Below are positions 10,238 to 18,517 of a stretch of 64,000 nucleotides of DNA, piece after piece; positions within the stretch are counted from its first letter, which is position 1, and every line of letters begins with the position of its first letter. Source of the stretch: Vibrio japonicus (GTDB lineage Bacteria > Pseudomonadota > Gammaproteobacteria > Enterobacterales > Vibrionaceae). The stretch spans positions 744,001 to 808,000 of the forward strand of contig NZ_CP102097.1 in NCBI RefSeq assembly GCF_024582835.1. The letters run 5' to 3'. Made by a program: the position numbers and the translations under genes. Below the pieces are notes generated by a model. That model did not search any database. It saw only the letters and a list, made by a program, of their open reading frames with translations, and was not told where the DNA came from.

Positions 10238-11590
10238 ATGTTTATCGGATTCGACTATGGTACAGCTAACTGTTCCGTGGCAATGATGGAGCAAGGAGAG
10301 CCAAGACTTTTAACGCTCGAAAATGACGGTATCTATATTCCTTCGACACTGGCGGCTCCTACACGTGAATCCGTTGCTGAATACCTGTTTAAGTTTCGTG
10401 ATATCAAACCGCTCGACAGCGTTGGTGAACAAGTTCTTCGCCGAGCAATTGCTTTAAACAGAGAAGAATGTATTGATCTAGAAGCATCGGATCTCGCATT
10501 TGGGCACTCAGCCTTAGATCTTTATCTTCAAGATCCTAGCGAAACCTATTACGTAAAATCACCGAAGTCTTTCCTTGGTGCATCTGGTTTACGAGATGTT
10601 CAGGTCAGTTTCTTTGAAGATCTGGTTTGCGCCATGATGGACAACATCAAACGAAATGCGGAAACCGATGCGCAAGCGTGCATCACCGATACAGTGATTG
10701 GTCGCCCTGTTAACTTTCATGGCCGAGACAGTGAAGCTGCAAACCAGCAAGCAGAAAACATATTACTCAAAGCCGCTAAACGGGCAGGCTTTAAAAACAT
10801 TGAGTTCCAATTTGAACCTGTTGCTGCCGGACTAGAATATGAAGCGACACTGACCGAGAACAAAACCGTTCTTGTCGTCGATATCGGTGGTGGTACTACA
10901 GACTGCTCATTAATCGAGATGGGTCCACGCTGGCGAGGCCAATCGAACAGAGCACAAAGCTTACTCGCACATAGCGGTCAACGCGTGGGTGGTAACGATC
11001 TCGACATTGCATTGGCATTTAAACAGCTCATGACGCCATTTGGTCTTGGTAGTAAAACCACAGCAAACATAGCGATGCCGCATATCCAATTTTGGAATCC
11101 GATTGCGATTAACAGCGTAGACGCTCAAGCTGACTTCTATTCTCGCTCTAACTTGGCAACGCTAAATCAACTGAAAAAAGAAGCACAAGAGCCCGAAAAG
11201 CTGGCAAGATTATTAGAAGTATTTCATGAGACACTGGGCTATAGCATCGTACGACATGCTGAAGAAGCTAAAATAGCGCTGTCTGAACACCCGCAATATA
11301 GCGTTGTCATGAACCTGCTCTCAGAGCAATTAGAAGTTGATATTCACTTCGAAGACATGATCAACGCGATAGAGTCTCCAAAACAAAAAATGGCTGAGTT
11401 AGTCAAAGAAGCGGTTATGCAAGGTCGCGTTCAACCCGACGCGATATTTATGACAGGAGGCTCGGCACGCTCTCCTATCTTACGTAGCGCTGTTCAGGAA
11501 ACACTACCCAATATTCCCGTCGTGAGTGGTAATTACTTCGGTTCGGTGACCGCAGGCTTAGCGCGCTGGGCAGAGGTTTGTTTTAAATAG
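10238..11590 (+). CDS. yegD: YegD, Hsp70-like ATPase
   Basis: A 450-residue actin-fold ATPase of the Hsp70 superfamily lacking the peptide-binding domain of DnaK. The N terminus MFIGFDYGTANCSVA is the phosphate-1 loop, VLVVDIGGGTTDCSLIE near residue 215 is phosphate-2, and IFMTGGSARSP near 405 is the adenosine motif. The length matches E. coli YegD, whose physiological role is not clear. A strong RBS (AGGAGG) precedes the ATG. The gene stands alone and ends at a good terminator. Confidence 0.9.
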   Translation: MFIGFDYGTANCSVAMMEQGEPRLLTLENDGIYIPSTLAAPTRESVAEYLFKFRDIKPLDSVGEQVLRRAIALNREECIDLEASDLAFGHSALDLYLQDPSETYYVKSPKSFLGASGLRDVQVSFFEDLVCAMMDNIKRNAETDAQACITDTVIGRPVNFHGRDSEAANQQAENILLKAAKRAGFKNIEFQFEPVAAGLEYEATLTENKTVLVVDIGGGTTDCSLIEMGPRWRGQSNRAQSLLAHSGQRVGGNDLDIALAFKQLMTPFGLGSKTTANIAMPHIQFWNPIAINSVDAQADFYSRSNLATLNQLKKEAQEPEKLARLLEVFHETLGYSIVRHAEEAKIALSEHPQYSVVMNLLSEQLEVDIHFEDMINAIESPKQKMAELVKEAVMQGRVQPDAIFMTGGSARSPILRSAVQETLPNIPVVSGNYFGSVTAGLARWAEVCFK

Positions 11591-11614
11591 CACTAACAAA
11601 ATCTAACCAAGTTT

Positions 11615-11647
11615 AAAAAAGCCAGTCGCGTATACGACTGGCTTTTT
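11615..11647 (+). terminator. Rho-independent terminator after yegD
   Basis: The inverted repeat GCCAGTCG...CGACTGGC has A6 before it and T5 after it, 25 bp beyond the yegD stop. Confidence 0.8.
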
Positions 11648-11712
11648 GTTATGAGATGGTTTTGCCCAAAACATCTTAACTTCTTTTGGTTCTGAGCCAG
11701 AAAAACAGCGAT

Positions 11713-11741
11713 AAAAAAGGGCAACTGAATGCCCTTTATTT
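11713..11741 (-). terminator. Terminator of the leftward envelope cassette
   Basis: On the minus strand AAAGGGCA and TGCCCTTT form a hairpin followed by T6, directly after the last gene of the 11.7-16.1 kb operon. Confidence 0.7.
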
Positions 11742-11746
11742 AGAAG

Positions 11747-12583
11747 TTAACGGATATCGCTAAGAAGCATCGGTTTACCAAAACCTAATAGCCTCGCATT
11801 ACTTTGCTCAAAGTAGCTCTTCCAGAACGATTCTAGGTGGTTCATTTTTTGAGCTGAGACGTACTGATTGCTACTTGGAATAACACCGGTGCCAACAACG
11901 TAAACATCAGCTGCATTGAAGTTTGCGAACATTTGTGCAGAAGACACTTTTTGAATTTCACTTTGTGCATCAATGACACGGGTGCGGTTATTTTTGTAGA
12001 AAGAGGTAATATCCGAGTTTTCAAGCATGTCACTAATTAGCAGCACAACCTTACGTTTAGCGTCAGAGTTACCTAATACTTGGTTGCTGATATCACTCAA
12101 AGTCCCGATCAGTTCTGTGTTGGTTGGTTTGTCCTGTGGCTCAAATGCGCCTTTAAGACCAATACCTACTTTGCTGATCATAAACTTGTGCTGCTTATCC
12201 AAGCATTTATCAAACGCTTTAAGTGCAGACTTTTTGATGTAGTTTCGGTTATCTTGGCTAAGTGGTGCATCCAGTTGGCCTTTAAACACAACTTTTGTGT
12301 AGCTATCTTGAGCAAAAGAGGAAAACTCAACAAGCTGGACTTTGTCACCTGGTTGGATAAAACGTGTCAGACTTTTATAAAGCTCTGATTTAATATCCTG
12401 AGCCAGAGAGTGTGCCATCGTCTTATCAATCAGGATAACCAGTTCTCTCTCGCTAGGTAACTGATAATACTCAGACGAGATATCCGCACTACAGCTTGGT
12501 ACGTCATTACGAACAACGGCTGCATTAGCAAAGTGGCTGCTTAACGCCACTGCAGTTAGAAAAATCTTTGTTACTAATTTCAT
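11747..12583 (-). CDS. Secreted protein with von Willebrand A-like fold, unknown function
   Basis: 278 residues with a clear signal peptide (MKLVTKIFLTAVALSSHFANA). The mature part resembles a VWA domain: a first beta strand LVILIDKT, where the DxSxS metal site is degenerate (DKTMAHS), and a later hydrophobic strand VVLLISDMLENSD carrying an aspartate. Several cysteines (CSADISS, CLDKQ) may form disulfides. It should be periplasmic. It is the last gene of a four-gene leftward operon, 11 bp after the multi-spanning membrane protein. VWA domains usually mediate protein-protein contact, so a role as binding partner of that membrane protein or of the OmpA lipoprotein is a reasonable inference. 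I know no named homologue. Confidence 0.6.
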   Translation of the reverse strand: MKLVTKIFLTAVALSSHFANAAVVRNDVPSCSADISSEYYQLPSERELVILIDKTMAHSLAQDIKSELYKSLTRFIQPGDKVQLVEFSSFAQDSYTKVVFKGQLDAPLSQDNRNYIKKSALKAFDKCLDKQHKFMISKVGIGLKGAFEPQDKPTNTELIGTLSDISNQVLGNSDAKRKVVLLISDMLENSDITSFYKNNRTRVIDAQSEIQKVSSAQMFANFNAADVYVVGTGVIPSSNQYVSAQKMNHLESFWKSYFEQSNARLLGFGKPMLLSDIR

Positions 12584-12594
12584 AATTTATCTTC

Positions 12595-14151
12595 TCAAGA
12601 CATCGCTTGTTGCTGAAGGCGAGCTAAACGCTCCTGAGGGGTTTCAGCTTTTGGCTCGTTATTGATTGCTTTAAGTGCAGCTACGATTTGCTCATCTGTT
12701 AAGCCATCCAGTTCGTTCGCTTTCACTTTCTCGATGATATCTGCGTCAGTTAATCCCGTTTCAATGGCGACAACGCTAGGCTGAGCCTCTTGCACAACTG
12801 GTGATTCCGCAGCGGCTGTTACTGTTTTCGCAACCGGCGCTTGAGCTTGAATCACTTCTGGTGTCTGCTGGTTTTGCAGTTCACGCAACTTATAGTAATT
12901 GATAAAGGTACGAGCAGAAGGCTTGTTCGCAGCGTTCAAAATATTCTTATCACCTGCTAGCTTACGCGCGCTGATTGCAAGTTTGCTCTGCAAGTGGGAG
13001 AGTACGCTCTGTGCAACACGTTCAACACCAGCGCGTTTTGCAGCATGGTAATCAAGATACGCATTTAAGTTTGAGAACTTATGCGTCGCTTTGTATGCCT
13101 TTGATGACTCTTTTCCAGAGAATGTCGTCTTGAACCCTAGGAAAATACTGATCGCTTGCATCGCTACAAAAATGACAGCCAGGATAATGAATGTCATCCA
13201 ACCGCCACGTTTATGCGCCTGGATCGCATCACGAAACGCAGCATCGTCTGCTTCGTCGTTATAGCTAGTAAGCTCTGCTGGTGGCGCATCCGCAAATGGG
13301 TCTTCAATTGAGAATGTTGAACCCATTCCGTCTTGCGTACGACCACTGATTTCTTCAATGGCTAACTTCTCTAACACCTGACCACGTACATACGTCGCAC
13401 CAATACCAACGATAGCAATCACAACGACCGTCAAAATGCTCATTGTCCATGATTTACTGAAGTCAGCATTCGTTTTCGCAAGTCGGTTAGCAATCTGTTT
13501 CCAGCTTGGTTGATTGTCATCTAACTCGTTCGTTTTCGTTGTTAGACCAACTAACTGATCCGTTTCAACATACGCTTCTGTAACAGTTTCGTCGTGACCC
13601 CAACGTAAACGCACCTTGCCGATCTGTTGGTTACGATATATCTCACCACCCATGGCGTGAGTTAAGAAAACCAAAATCATACTTAGTACAATAGCAATCG
13701 CGATAGCGCCCTGAACCTGAATCGCTTCACTTCCATCTTGAATAGTGAATCCTGCAAGAATGTAAGCAAAACCCGCAGCTTCGATCACAACCAAAATTGA
13801 TAAGCCAAGCCAGATGTACCAGCTCATTGGTTTGATGCCTGTATCACCGACTTTATTCAGGTAACGAGCAGATTGTTCGTAGTGATATTCATCTGCGTTA
13901 CAATCATCAAAATAAGGAAGGAAGCTATTACAAACTTCACGTTCCGAATTAAACCAATTTTGGTCATCCATACCAAAGCGTTTACTCAAACGCGCGTTTT
14001 TACCAATAAGTGGGAAACGGTAGTAATACGCCTTTAAATGTAAATTAATGGCAGCCCTGTTATTAAAATAGATAATGACCGCTAAAACTGCGGATACAAT
14101 ACCTGTAACCAGCAGTCTATTAAGTAGAAGCCAACTTGTTAATTCATTCAT
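12595..14151 (-). CDS. Multi-spanning inner-membrane protein of the OmpA/VWA cassette, unknown function
   Basis: 518 residues. Hydrophobic segments lie at about 8-29, 111-135, 149-166, 235-255 and 319-340, giving about five membrane helices. A soluble part of about 80 residues separates TM1 and TM2, and acidic stretches (SIEDPFADAP) lie before the last helix. The last 180 residues are soluble: a basic helical part, then an A/P/Q/V-rich linker and a helical end (LTDADIIEKVKANELDGLTD). It is not MotA or ExbB by pattern. It sits 2 bp after the OmpA-family gene and 11 bp before the VWA-like gene, so the three are probably co-transcribed and may form one envelope-spanning complex; that is inference. 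Confidence 0.6.
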   Translation of the reverse strand: MNELTSWLLLNRLLVTGIVSAVLAVIIYFNNRAAINLHLKAYYYRFPLIGKNARLSKRFGMDDQNWFNSEREVCNSFLPYFDDCNADEYHYEQSARYLNKVGDTGIKPMSWYIWLGLSILVVIEAAGFAYILAGFTIQDGSEAIQVQGAIAIAIVLSMILVFLTHAMGGEIYRNQQIGKVRLRWGHDETVTEAYVETDQLVGLTTKTNELDDNQPSWKQIANRLAKTNADFSKSWTMSILTVVVIAIVGIGATYVRGQVLEKLAIEEISGRTQDGMGSTFSIEDPFADAPPAELTSYNDEADDAAFRDAIQAHKRGGWMTFIILAVIFVAMQAISIFLGFKTTFSGKESSKAYKATHKFSNLNAYLDYHAAKRAGVERVAQSVLSHLQSKLAISARKLAGDKNILNAANKPSARTFINYYKLRELQNQQTPEVIQAQAPVAKTVTAAAESPVVQEAQPSVVAIETGLTDADIIEKVKANELDGLTDEQIVAALKAINNEPKAETPQERLARLQQQAMS

Positions 14152-14153
14152 GA

Positions 14154-15695
14154 TTATGCTTTTCCTGGTTTGTAATCAGCCATCATCAAACCCTTAGGGC
14201 CTTGATAATAGATTTTTCCTGCGAACGCGTTGAACGTTCCATTTTTATGTTTTTTATCTACCGCAATATCAATACATTTAATTGGGTAGTTTTTATCCTT
14301 AATAAACGCACGATAAATAACCCCTTCAGATCCATTGTAGATATTTACATCTACCATTTTCGCGGTCTTCATTGGTTTTGCTTGTCTATTTGAGGAATAA
14401 TTTTTATAAACGGATATGGTTGGGTTTTCAGTAATATCTAAAGTACTTCGATCAACGGCTAAAGGCGCCATGCCGATACCATGTTCATTAACCTTACCCC
14501 ACCAAGCCGTTCGGTTCATGCCTGGTAAATAATCGGTCGTGCTTAGCGTTTTCTCGCTGACTTTATAAAGAGATGTGGTGACGCTTGGTTCATCATAAAC
14601 ACACGATGTTTCTTCCAATGCGCCCGCTACTGCCTGACCAATAATGGAAAAGCTATTGGTTTCTTTCGCACCAATATAAGCAAATAAGTTGTCCTCATTG
14701 CCTTGGTATATTGCACCACCGAAATCGATAAACTGTCTGCTGTTTACGCTTCTTACGTTATCTTTGGCAATCACGTCGCTCACAGCTTTTGCGCTAACAG
14801 AAGACTTACCTTGACCGCTTGCGACCTGTTCTCTAACCGTGCTGCTTTTTTTCGCAATATTGTCTGTTGTGCGGATTTTTGCGTAGCTAGGTTCAGATGC
14901 CTTGTACTTCACATAATTGGTCACGTACTCTGGTTTGTTCGATAGCGTGACAACCTCAATACGTCGGTTATCAGCACGCCCCGCAGTGGTTGTATTCGAC
15001 GCAATCGGCTGTGATTCGCCAGCACCATAGATATAGATGTTCTCTTGAGGGATGCCATTTCGAATTAACTCTTCCGCGACACTCCTTGCACGTTTAAGTG
15101 AGACATCAGCATTAACCTTAGCAGACCCCGTATTATCGGTGTGACCGACAATCAATACCGCGCTGTCACTTGTCTTAACCGTTTCGGCGTAGTTGCTAAA
15201 AAAGCGTTTATGTTTTTGGCTTGAAATAGACGTTTGACCTGTGCGAAAAATATCGCCTTTAACCGTCGCGGATAAGCCGACTATTTCTGACTTTCCAACT
15301 ACATGTTCGATTTTTTCTTTTTGACCCGAATTCTCTGCCGCAATAATGGCTTTTGACTGGACCGCCACCATGCTCTCGACACCATCGCCTTCGGCCGCAC
15401 CAATACGCTCAAACTCAACATCTACACCCTGCTTTTGAGCAGCTTCAGCGAGTTTTGCTTCTCGCTGTGCCCAGTAGTAACCTAGGGAACATCCAACCAA
15501 TGCACCAACACCCGCTCCTATCCATGCTCCCTCATTTCCACCAATCACTTTACCTGCCAAGCCACCGACAATCAGGCCACCGGCACAACCGATCATTGTT
15601 CCGGTACTAATACCACCATAATCACCTGTCGTTGAACAACTTGTTGCAGCGAGAGAAAAGCTAACTGCAATAGCGATTTTTTTATAGTTCTGCAT
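14154..15695 (-). CDS. OmpA-family lipoprotein with glycine-zipper segment
   Basis: 513 residues. The N terminus is a lipoprotein signal (SLAATSC, lipobox cysteine at about residue 20). A glycine-zipper hairpin follows (about 35-75, GLIVGGLAGKVIGG and GAGVGALVGCSLG), which could insert in a membrane. The middle (about 160-265) is a peptidoglycan-binding OmpA_C domain with LIVGHTDNTGS and RADNRRIEVVTL. The remaining 240 residues match nothing I know. An outer-membrane lipoprotein tied to peptidoglycan is the simplest reading. Its start overlaps the preceding gene by 14 bp and the membrane-protein gene follows 2 bp after its stop, indicating tight translational coupling. Confidence 0.75.
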   Translation of the reverse strand: MQNYKKIAIAVSFSLAATSCSTTGDYGGISTGTMIGCAGGLIVGGLAGKVIGGNEGAWIGAGVGALVGCSLGYYWAQREAKLAEAAQKQGVDVEFERIGAAEGDGVESMVAVQSKAIIAAENSGQKEKIEHVVGKSEIVGLSATVKGDIFRTGQTSISSQKHKRFFSNYAETVKTSDSAVLIVGHTDNTGSAKVNADVSLKRARSVAEELIRNGIPQENIYIYGAGESQPIASNTTTAGRADNRRIEVVTLSNKPEYVTNYVKYKASEPSYAKIRTTDNIAKKSSTVREQVASGQGKSSVSAKAVSDVIAKDNVRSVNSRQFIDFGGAIYQGNEDNLFAYIGAKETNSFSIIGQAVAGALEETSCVYDEPSVTTSLYKVSEKTLSTTDYLPGMNRTAWWGKVNEHGIGMAPLAVDRSTLDITENPTISVYKNYSSNRQAKPMKTAKMVDVNIYNGSEGVIYRAFIKDKNYPIKCIDIAVDKKHKNGTFNAFAGKIYYQGPKGLMMADYKPGKA

Positions 15696-16101
15696 TTTTT
15701 CCTACCATGCACGTATATTTAATATTATTTTTTCTGTCATTTGCCCAATTTAAAAAATAACCATCTTGTATTTGCTCTATTTTTAATTCTTGGACAAAAC
15801 CACTTTGTTTTTCTTTCAGCTGATAAACCCAGGTATTATTTTGGTCAGACGCACCAATAATAGAAAAACGATACCGAATTGACTCCGGCATACCGAGCTC
15901 TCTCAGCGGTTCATTAAAAGAGGTTTCTAACGTGATTTCTTTAAGTTCAACAGTGAAATTAAACGTTGTAACCTCTTGGCCGGAACGTATTTCACCAAGA
16001 AAAGAGTGACAAGGAGGCAGAGAATAGTTTGGAAAAAAATAAAACCCTGCCGCAACAGTTACCATTGCAACTGAAGGTATGAAGATAAATTTGTATCGCA
16101 T
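15682..16101 (-). CDS. Small membrane-anchored or secreted protein, first gene of the OmpA/VWA cassette
   Basis: 139 residues. One N-terminal hydrophobic segment (about 8-25, FIPSVAMVTVAAGFYFF) acts as anchor or uncleaved signal, followed by a predominantly beta domain with two cysteines (CHSFLGE and YTCMVGK) that could pair in the periplasm. I do not recognise a family. The gene looks more AT-rich than its neighbours. Its last 14 bp overlap the OmpA-family gene, so it heads the operon, and the promoter should lie in the 0.5 kb upstream. Confidence 0.6.
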   Translation of the reverse strand: MRYKFIFIPSVAMVTVAAGFYFFPNYSLPPCHSFLGEIRSGQEVTTFNFTVELKEITLETSFNEPLRELGMPESIRYRFSIIGASDQNNTWVYQLKEKQSGFVQELKIEQIQDGYFLNWANDRKNNIKYTCMVGKNAEL

Positions 16102-16623
16102 AGGTGTTCTTCGCCCAGTTACCTCAAGACAAGAACATTAAGATAGGTACTTACGGTAATATTAAGATAATTTCCCACAGTAATAGACCCCTAACCAATT
16201 CATTCTTTAAATACAATATATTATTAAAATTATTTTGGTCATTATTGCAAATGAGAAACTGAATGTATAGATAGCGTTTTCACATATCACGTATACATAT
16301 GTGAATTTCTTCTAACTAAAATCACAAATTTGACTTCGCAGATTTGATCTTTATTCAATTTCTTAGACATTACGGTTGCCAAGTTTGGGGATCAGTTTTT
16401 TTTGATACGTGAGTTGACGCTAAACCATTGCCCATTGAAACTTTCACATAAATACAATTTATATTTTCGGTCGGAAGATTAAGAACGATTTGTGTAACCA
16501 GATGTCGTTGATATTGGCGGATTAAGCCCACTTACGGTGTTTTAAGAAGGAATAAATTTAGTGATTAGAGGAGCGCTGATAAGCACAACACGCTTGGTCG
16601 AAAATACTAAGCGTGTTGCAAGG
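16102..16623. promoter_or_regulatory. AT-rich 0.5-kb gap with inverted repeat, promoter region of the envelope cassette
   Basis: There is no convincing gene here. An inverted repeat TCACATAT (16280-16287) / ATATGTGA (16297-16304) with a 9-base spacer lies about 180-200 bp upstream of the cassette start and could be an operator. A second repeat, CAACACGCTT...AAGCGTGTTG (about 16585-16619), is at the 3' end of the DUF342 gene; it lacks a T-run and may act as a 3' stem-loop. Confidence 0.4.
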
Positions 16624-18306
16624 TTAAACATCTTCAGCGTCAAAAGCTTCATCTTCAAGCATTGAACGGCACTCAATCTCGTACTGATTGAATGAAAAAA
16701 TGCTGGCTCCATGAACACGCTTGGTTGTTATTTTCTCATCACCAAATTGCACCGTTACATGAGTAAAGACTTTGCTGGTGGCTTCAATTTTTGCCTCAGC
16801 AAGCGCATCGTTAAGATCCGCCTGATTCACATCTCTCGCCAGTTTCGCCGCTTCAAGCTGGGTACTTGCTTCTAACTTTTGCGATTCTAACTTTTCTTCT
16901 TGCTCAGGCTCACGTTCAGATTTAGGCACTTTCTTCAGCTCTAATTCCTGACGTACGAGCGACATCGTCTCTTCCTGCGCAAGAGTATAGTTTTCCTTTA
17001 ATTTAACCTGACGTTCACGATGCTTGTGAAAATGAGCGAACGCCTCAACGTGAGTTGCTGTATCACCTTCAACGCCCAATTCGACACAGGTCACTGACCC
17101 ACCCACTTTTGCGTGCCCGCCACTTAGTGTTCCTTTCTTCCCAGTGGAGTTAGAAACAACAAGATCTTTTCCACAACGCACTTCGCTGTTCATACAGTGA
17201 ACTTGAAGCTGAATATTTTCCGCCGCTTGCAGTTCGCAAAACTGAGCATACTTGGCATGGATTGAACCACCGGATTTTACAATGCAGCTTTTCGGCTCTC
17301 CTTCAGACACATTGTGGCCAATGATTCCTTTTGCAACGTTAATATCGCCTTTTGCTTGCACATTCGCGGATTCAATAAACCCACCTACCGATATGTTTCC
17401 GGTTGCTCGAACAATCATATCGGATTCGATATTCCCCAGAACAACCACATCACCTTTAAACTTAACGTGCCCCGTTGCAACACCTACATTGGGTAAACAG
17501 ATCGCCTCAGTGACATCAACGCTACGATCATGAATAACAGGCATACCCGACGCCGTCGCAATCAGTAAGTTCGGATTGTCTTGAGATATTTTCGAGCCTT
17601 TTCCTTCCTTGAGAATACAATCTCTGCCTGCCTTGGCTGGAATAACACGTCCTAAAACGGTTGAGCCGGGTTCCCCAGCTGTTGCGGGAATTCTTTCCAT
17701 TAATGGTTCGTCTACCGCAACACTGATCATTTCGCCCAAGTTGAGCATGTCTATCTTGCCACTCGTTTTTTTCTCTTTCGGGGCAAGAATCTGTTTGGTC
17801 GGATCCTTTACCAAGGGTTTCAACAGAGTATCCTTTCCATTGATAGGATGTTTGCCTCGAGCCACCGGCTGCGAGAATGTTTCGCCAGGTTTTAGGGTAT
17901 GGCTCATAACTAGGACTTTTTTTAGTGCTAGTTTGTTAATTCCCTTCACAACATGAGAATCGGCAAGTGCACTAACAATCTGGTGACCAACAAGCGGGTT
18001 GCCTTTATAAGCGCCAGTGATAACCATGGTGGCTAGCATGTCGTTTTCAGAAATAACGATTTCAAGTTCTACGTCTTTCACTTCGGCGATTTGGATTCCA
18101 TGGTAGGCTTCGCTTTTACGAGCCTTTGCCAGTTTCAAAAATCTCTCTGCCTCATCTGACGATACGAAATAGTCTTCTGCGCCTATACTGCTCAACGCAA
18201 CACCGAGTCCTTGTGTGTCTAGGTTACTTTCTATTTCTGTTTGAGGATCTAACTTCGCAATCACTCTGCGTTTATCCTCGGATAATTCCAGCAACGTTTC
18301 CCACAT
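16624..18306 (-). CDS. DUF342 (FapA-like) polymer-forming domain protein
   Basis: 560 residues. The N-terminal third matches the DUF342 N-terminal part, and the middle (about 230-420) is a right-handed beta-helix with repeated G-D-V/I turns (VVVLGNIESDMIVRATGNIS, VQAKGDINVAKGIIG). The C-terminal third has a long, very acidic/basic coiled coil (QELELKKVPKSEREPEQEEK) and a short beta end. No signal peptide is seen, so it is cytoplasmic. Members are common in Vibrio and related genera; their role is poorly defined, with links to cell-surface signalling or chemotaxis in some. It is transcribed alone, with parS2 sites lying upstream. Confidence 0.8.
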   Translation of the reverse strand: MWETLLELSEDKRRVIAKLDPQTEIESNLDTQGLGVALSSIGAEDYFVSSDEAERFLKLAKARKSEAYHGIQIAEVKDVELEIVISENDMLATMVITGAYKGNPLVGHQIVSALADSHVVKGINKLALKKVLVMSHTLKPGETFSQPVARGKHPINGKDTLLKPLVKDPTKQILAPKEKKTSGKIDMLNLGEMISVAVDEPLMERIPATAGEPGSTVLGRVIPAKAGRDCILKEGKGSKISQDNPNLLIATASGMPVIHDRSVDVTEAICLPNVGVATGHVKFKGDVVVLGNIESDMIVRATGNISVGGFIESANVQAKGDINVAKGIIGHNVSEGEPKSCIVKSGGSIHAKYAQFCELQAAENIQLQVHCMNSEVRCGKDLVVSNSTGKKGTLSGGHAKVGGSVTCVELGVEGDTATHVEAFAHFHKHRERQVKLKENYTLAQEETMSLVRQELELKKVPKSEREPEQEEKLESQKLEASTQLEAAKLARDVNQADLNDALAEAKIEATSKVFTHVTVQFGDEKITTKRVHGASIFSFNQYEIECRSMLEDEAFDAEDV

Positions 18307-18469
18307 ATACCACTAACCCATTAACAGCCTGTCTAGATTAAGTGTATTCAATTTTTGTTACTTACTAAATCGAAAGTACTACAAATTAGAGCGCAGTCAC
18401 TGAATAGGATTGTACTTTCAACAGAGCTCAGAAATGCCCGTTAAAGGTGATTTGTAAACTGTTTTTGGA

Positions 18470-18482
18470 TTTACACTGTAAA
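18470..18482. other. parS2 partition site
   Basis: TTTACACTGTAAA is an exact match to the palindromic core TTTACANTGTAAA known as the chromosome-2 ParB2 site in V. cholerae. It lies between the DUF342 gene and tmcA. Confidence 0.88.
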
Positions 18483-18495
18483 ACCTGTAAATGAT

Positions 18496-18508
18496 TTTAC
18501 AGTGTAAA
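18496..18508. other. parS2 partition site
   Basis: TTTACAGTGTAAA matches the parS2 core exactly and begins 26 bp after the start of the previous site. Confidence 0.88.
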
Positions 18509-18517
18509 TTGGTGTAC

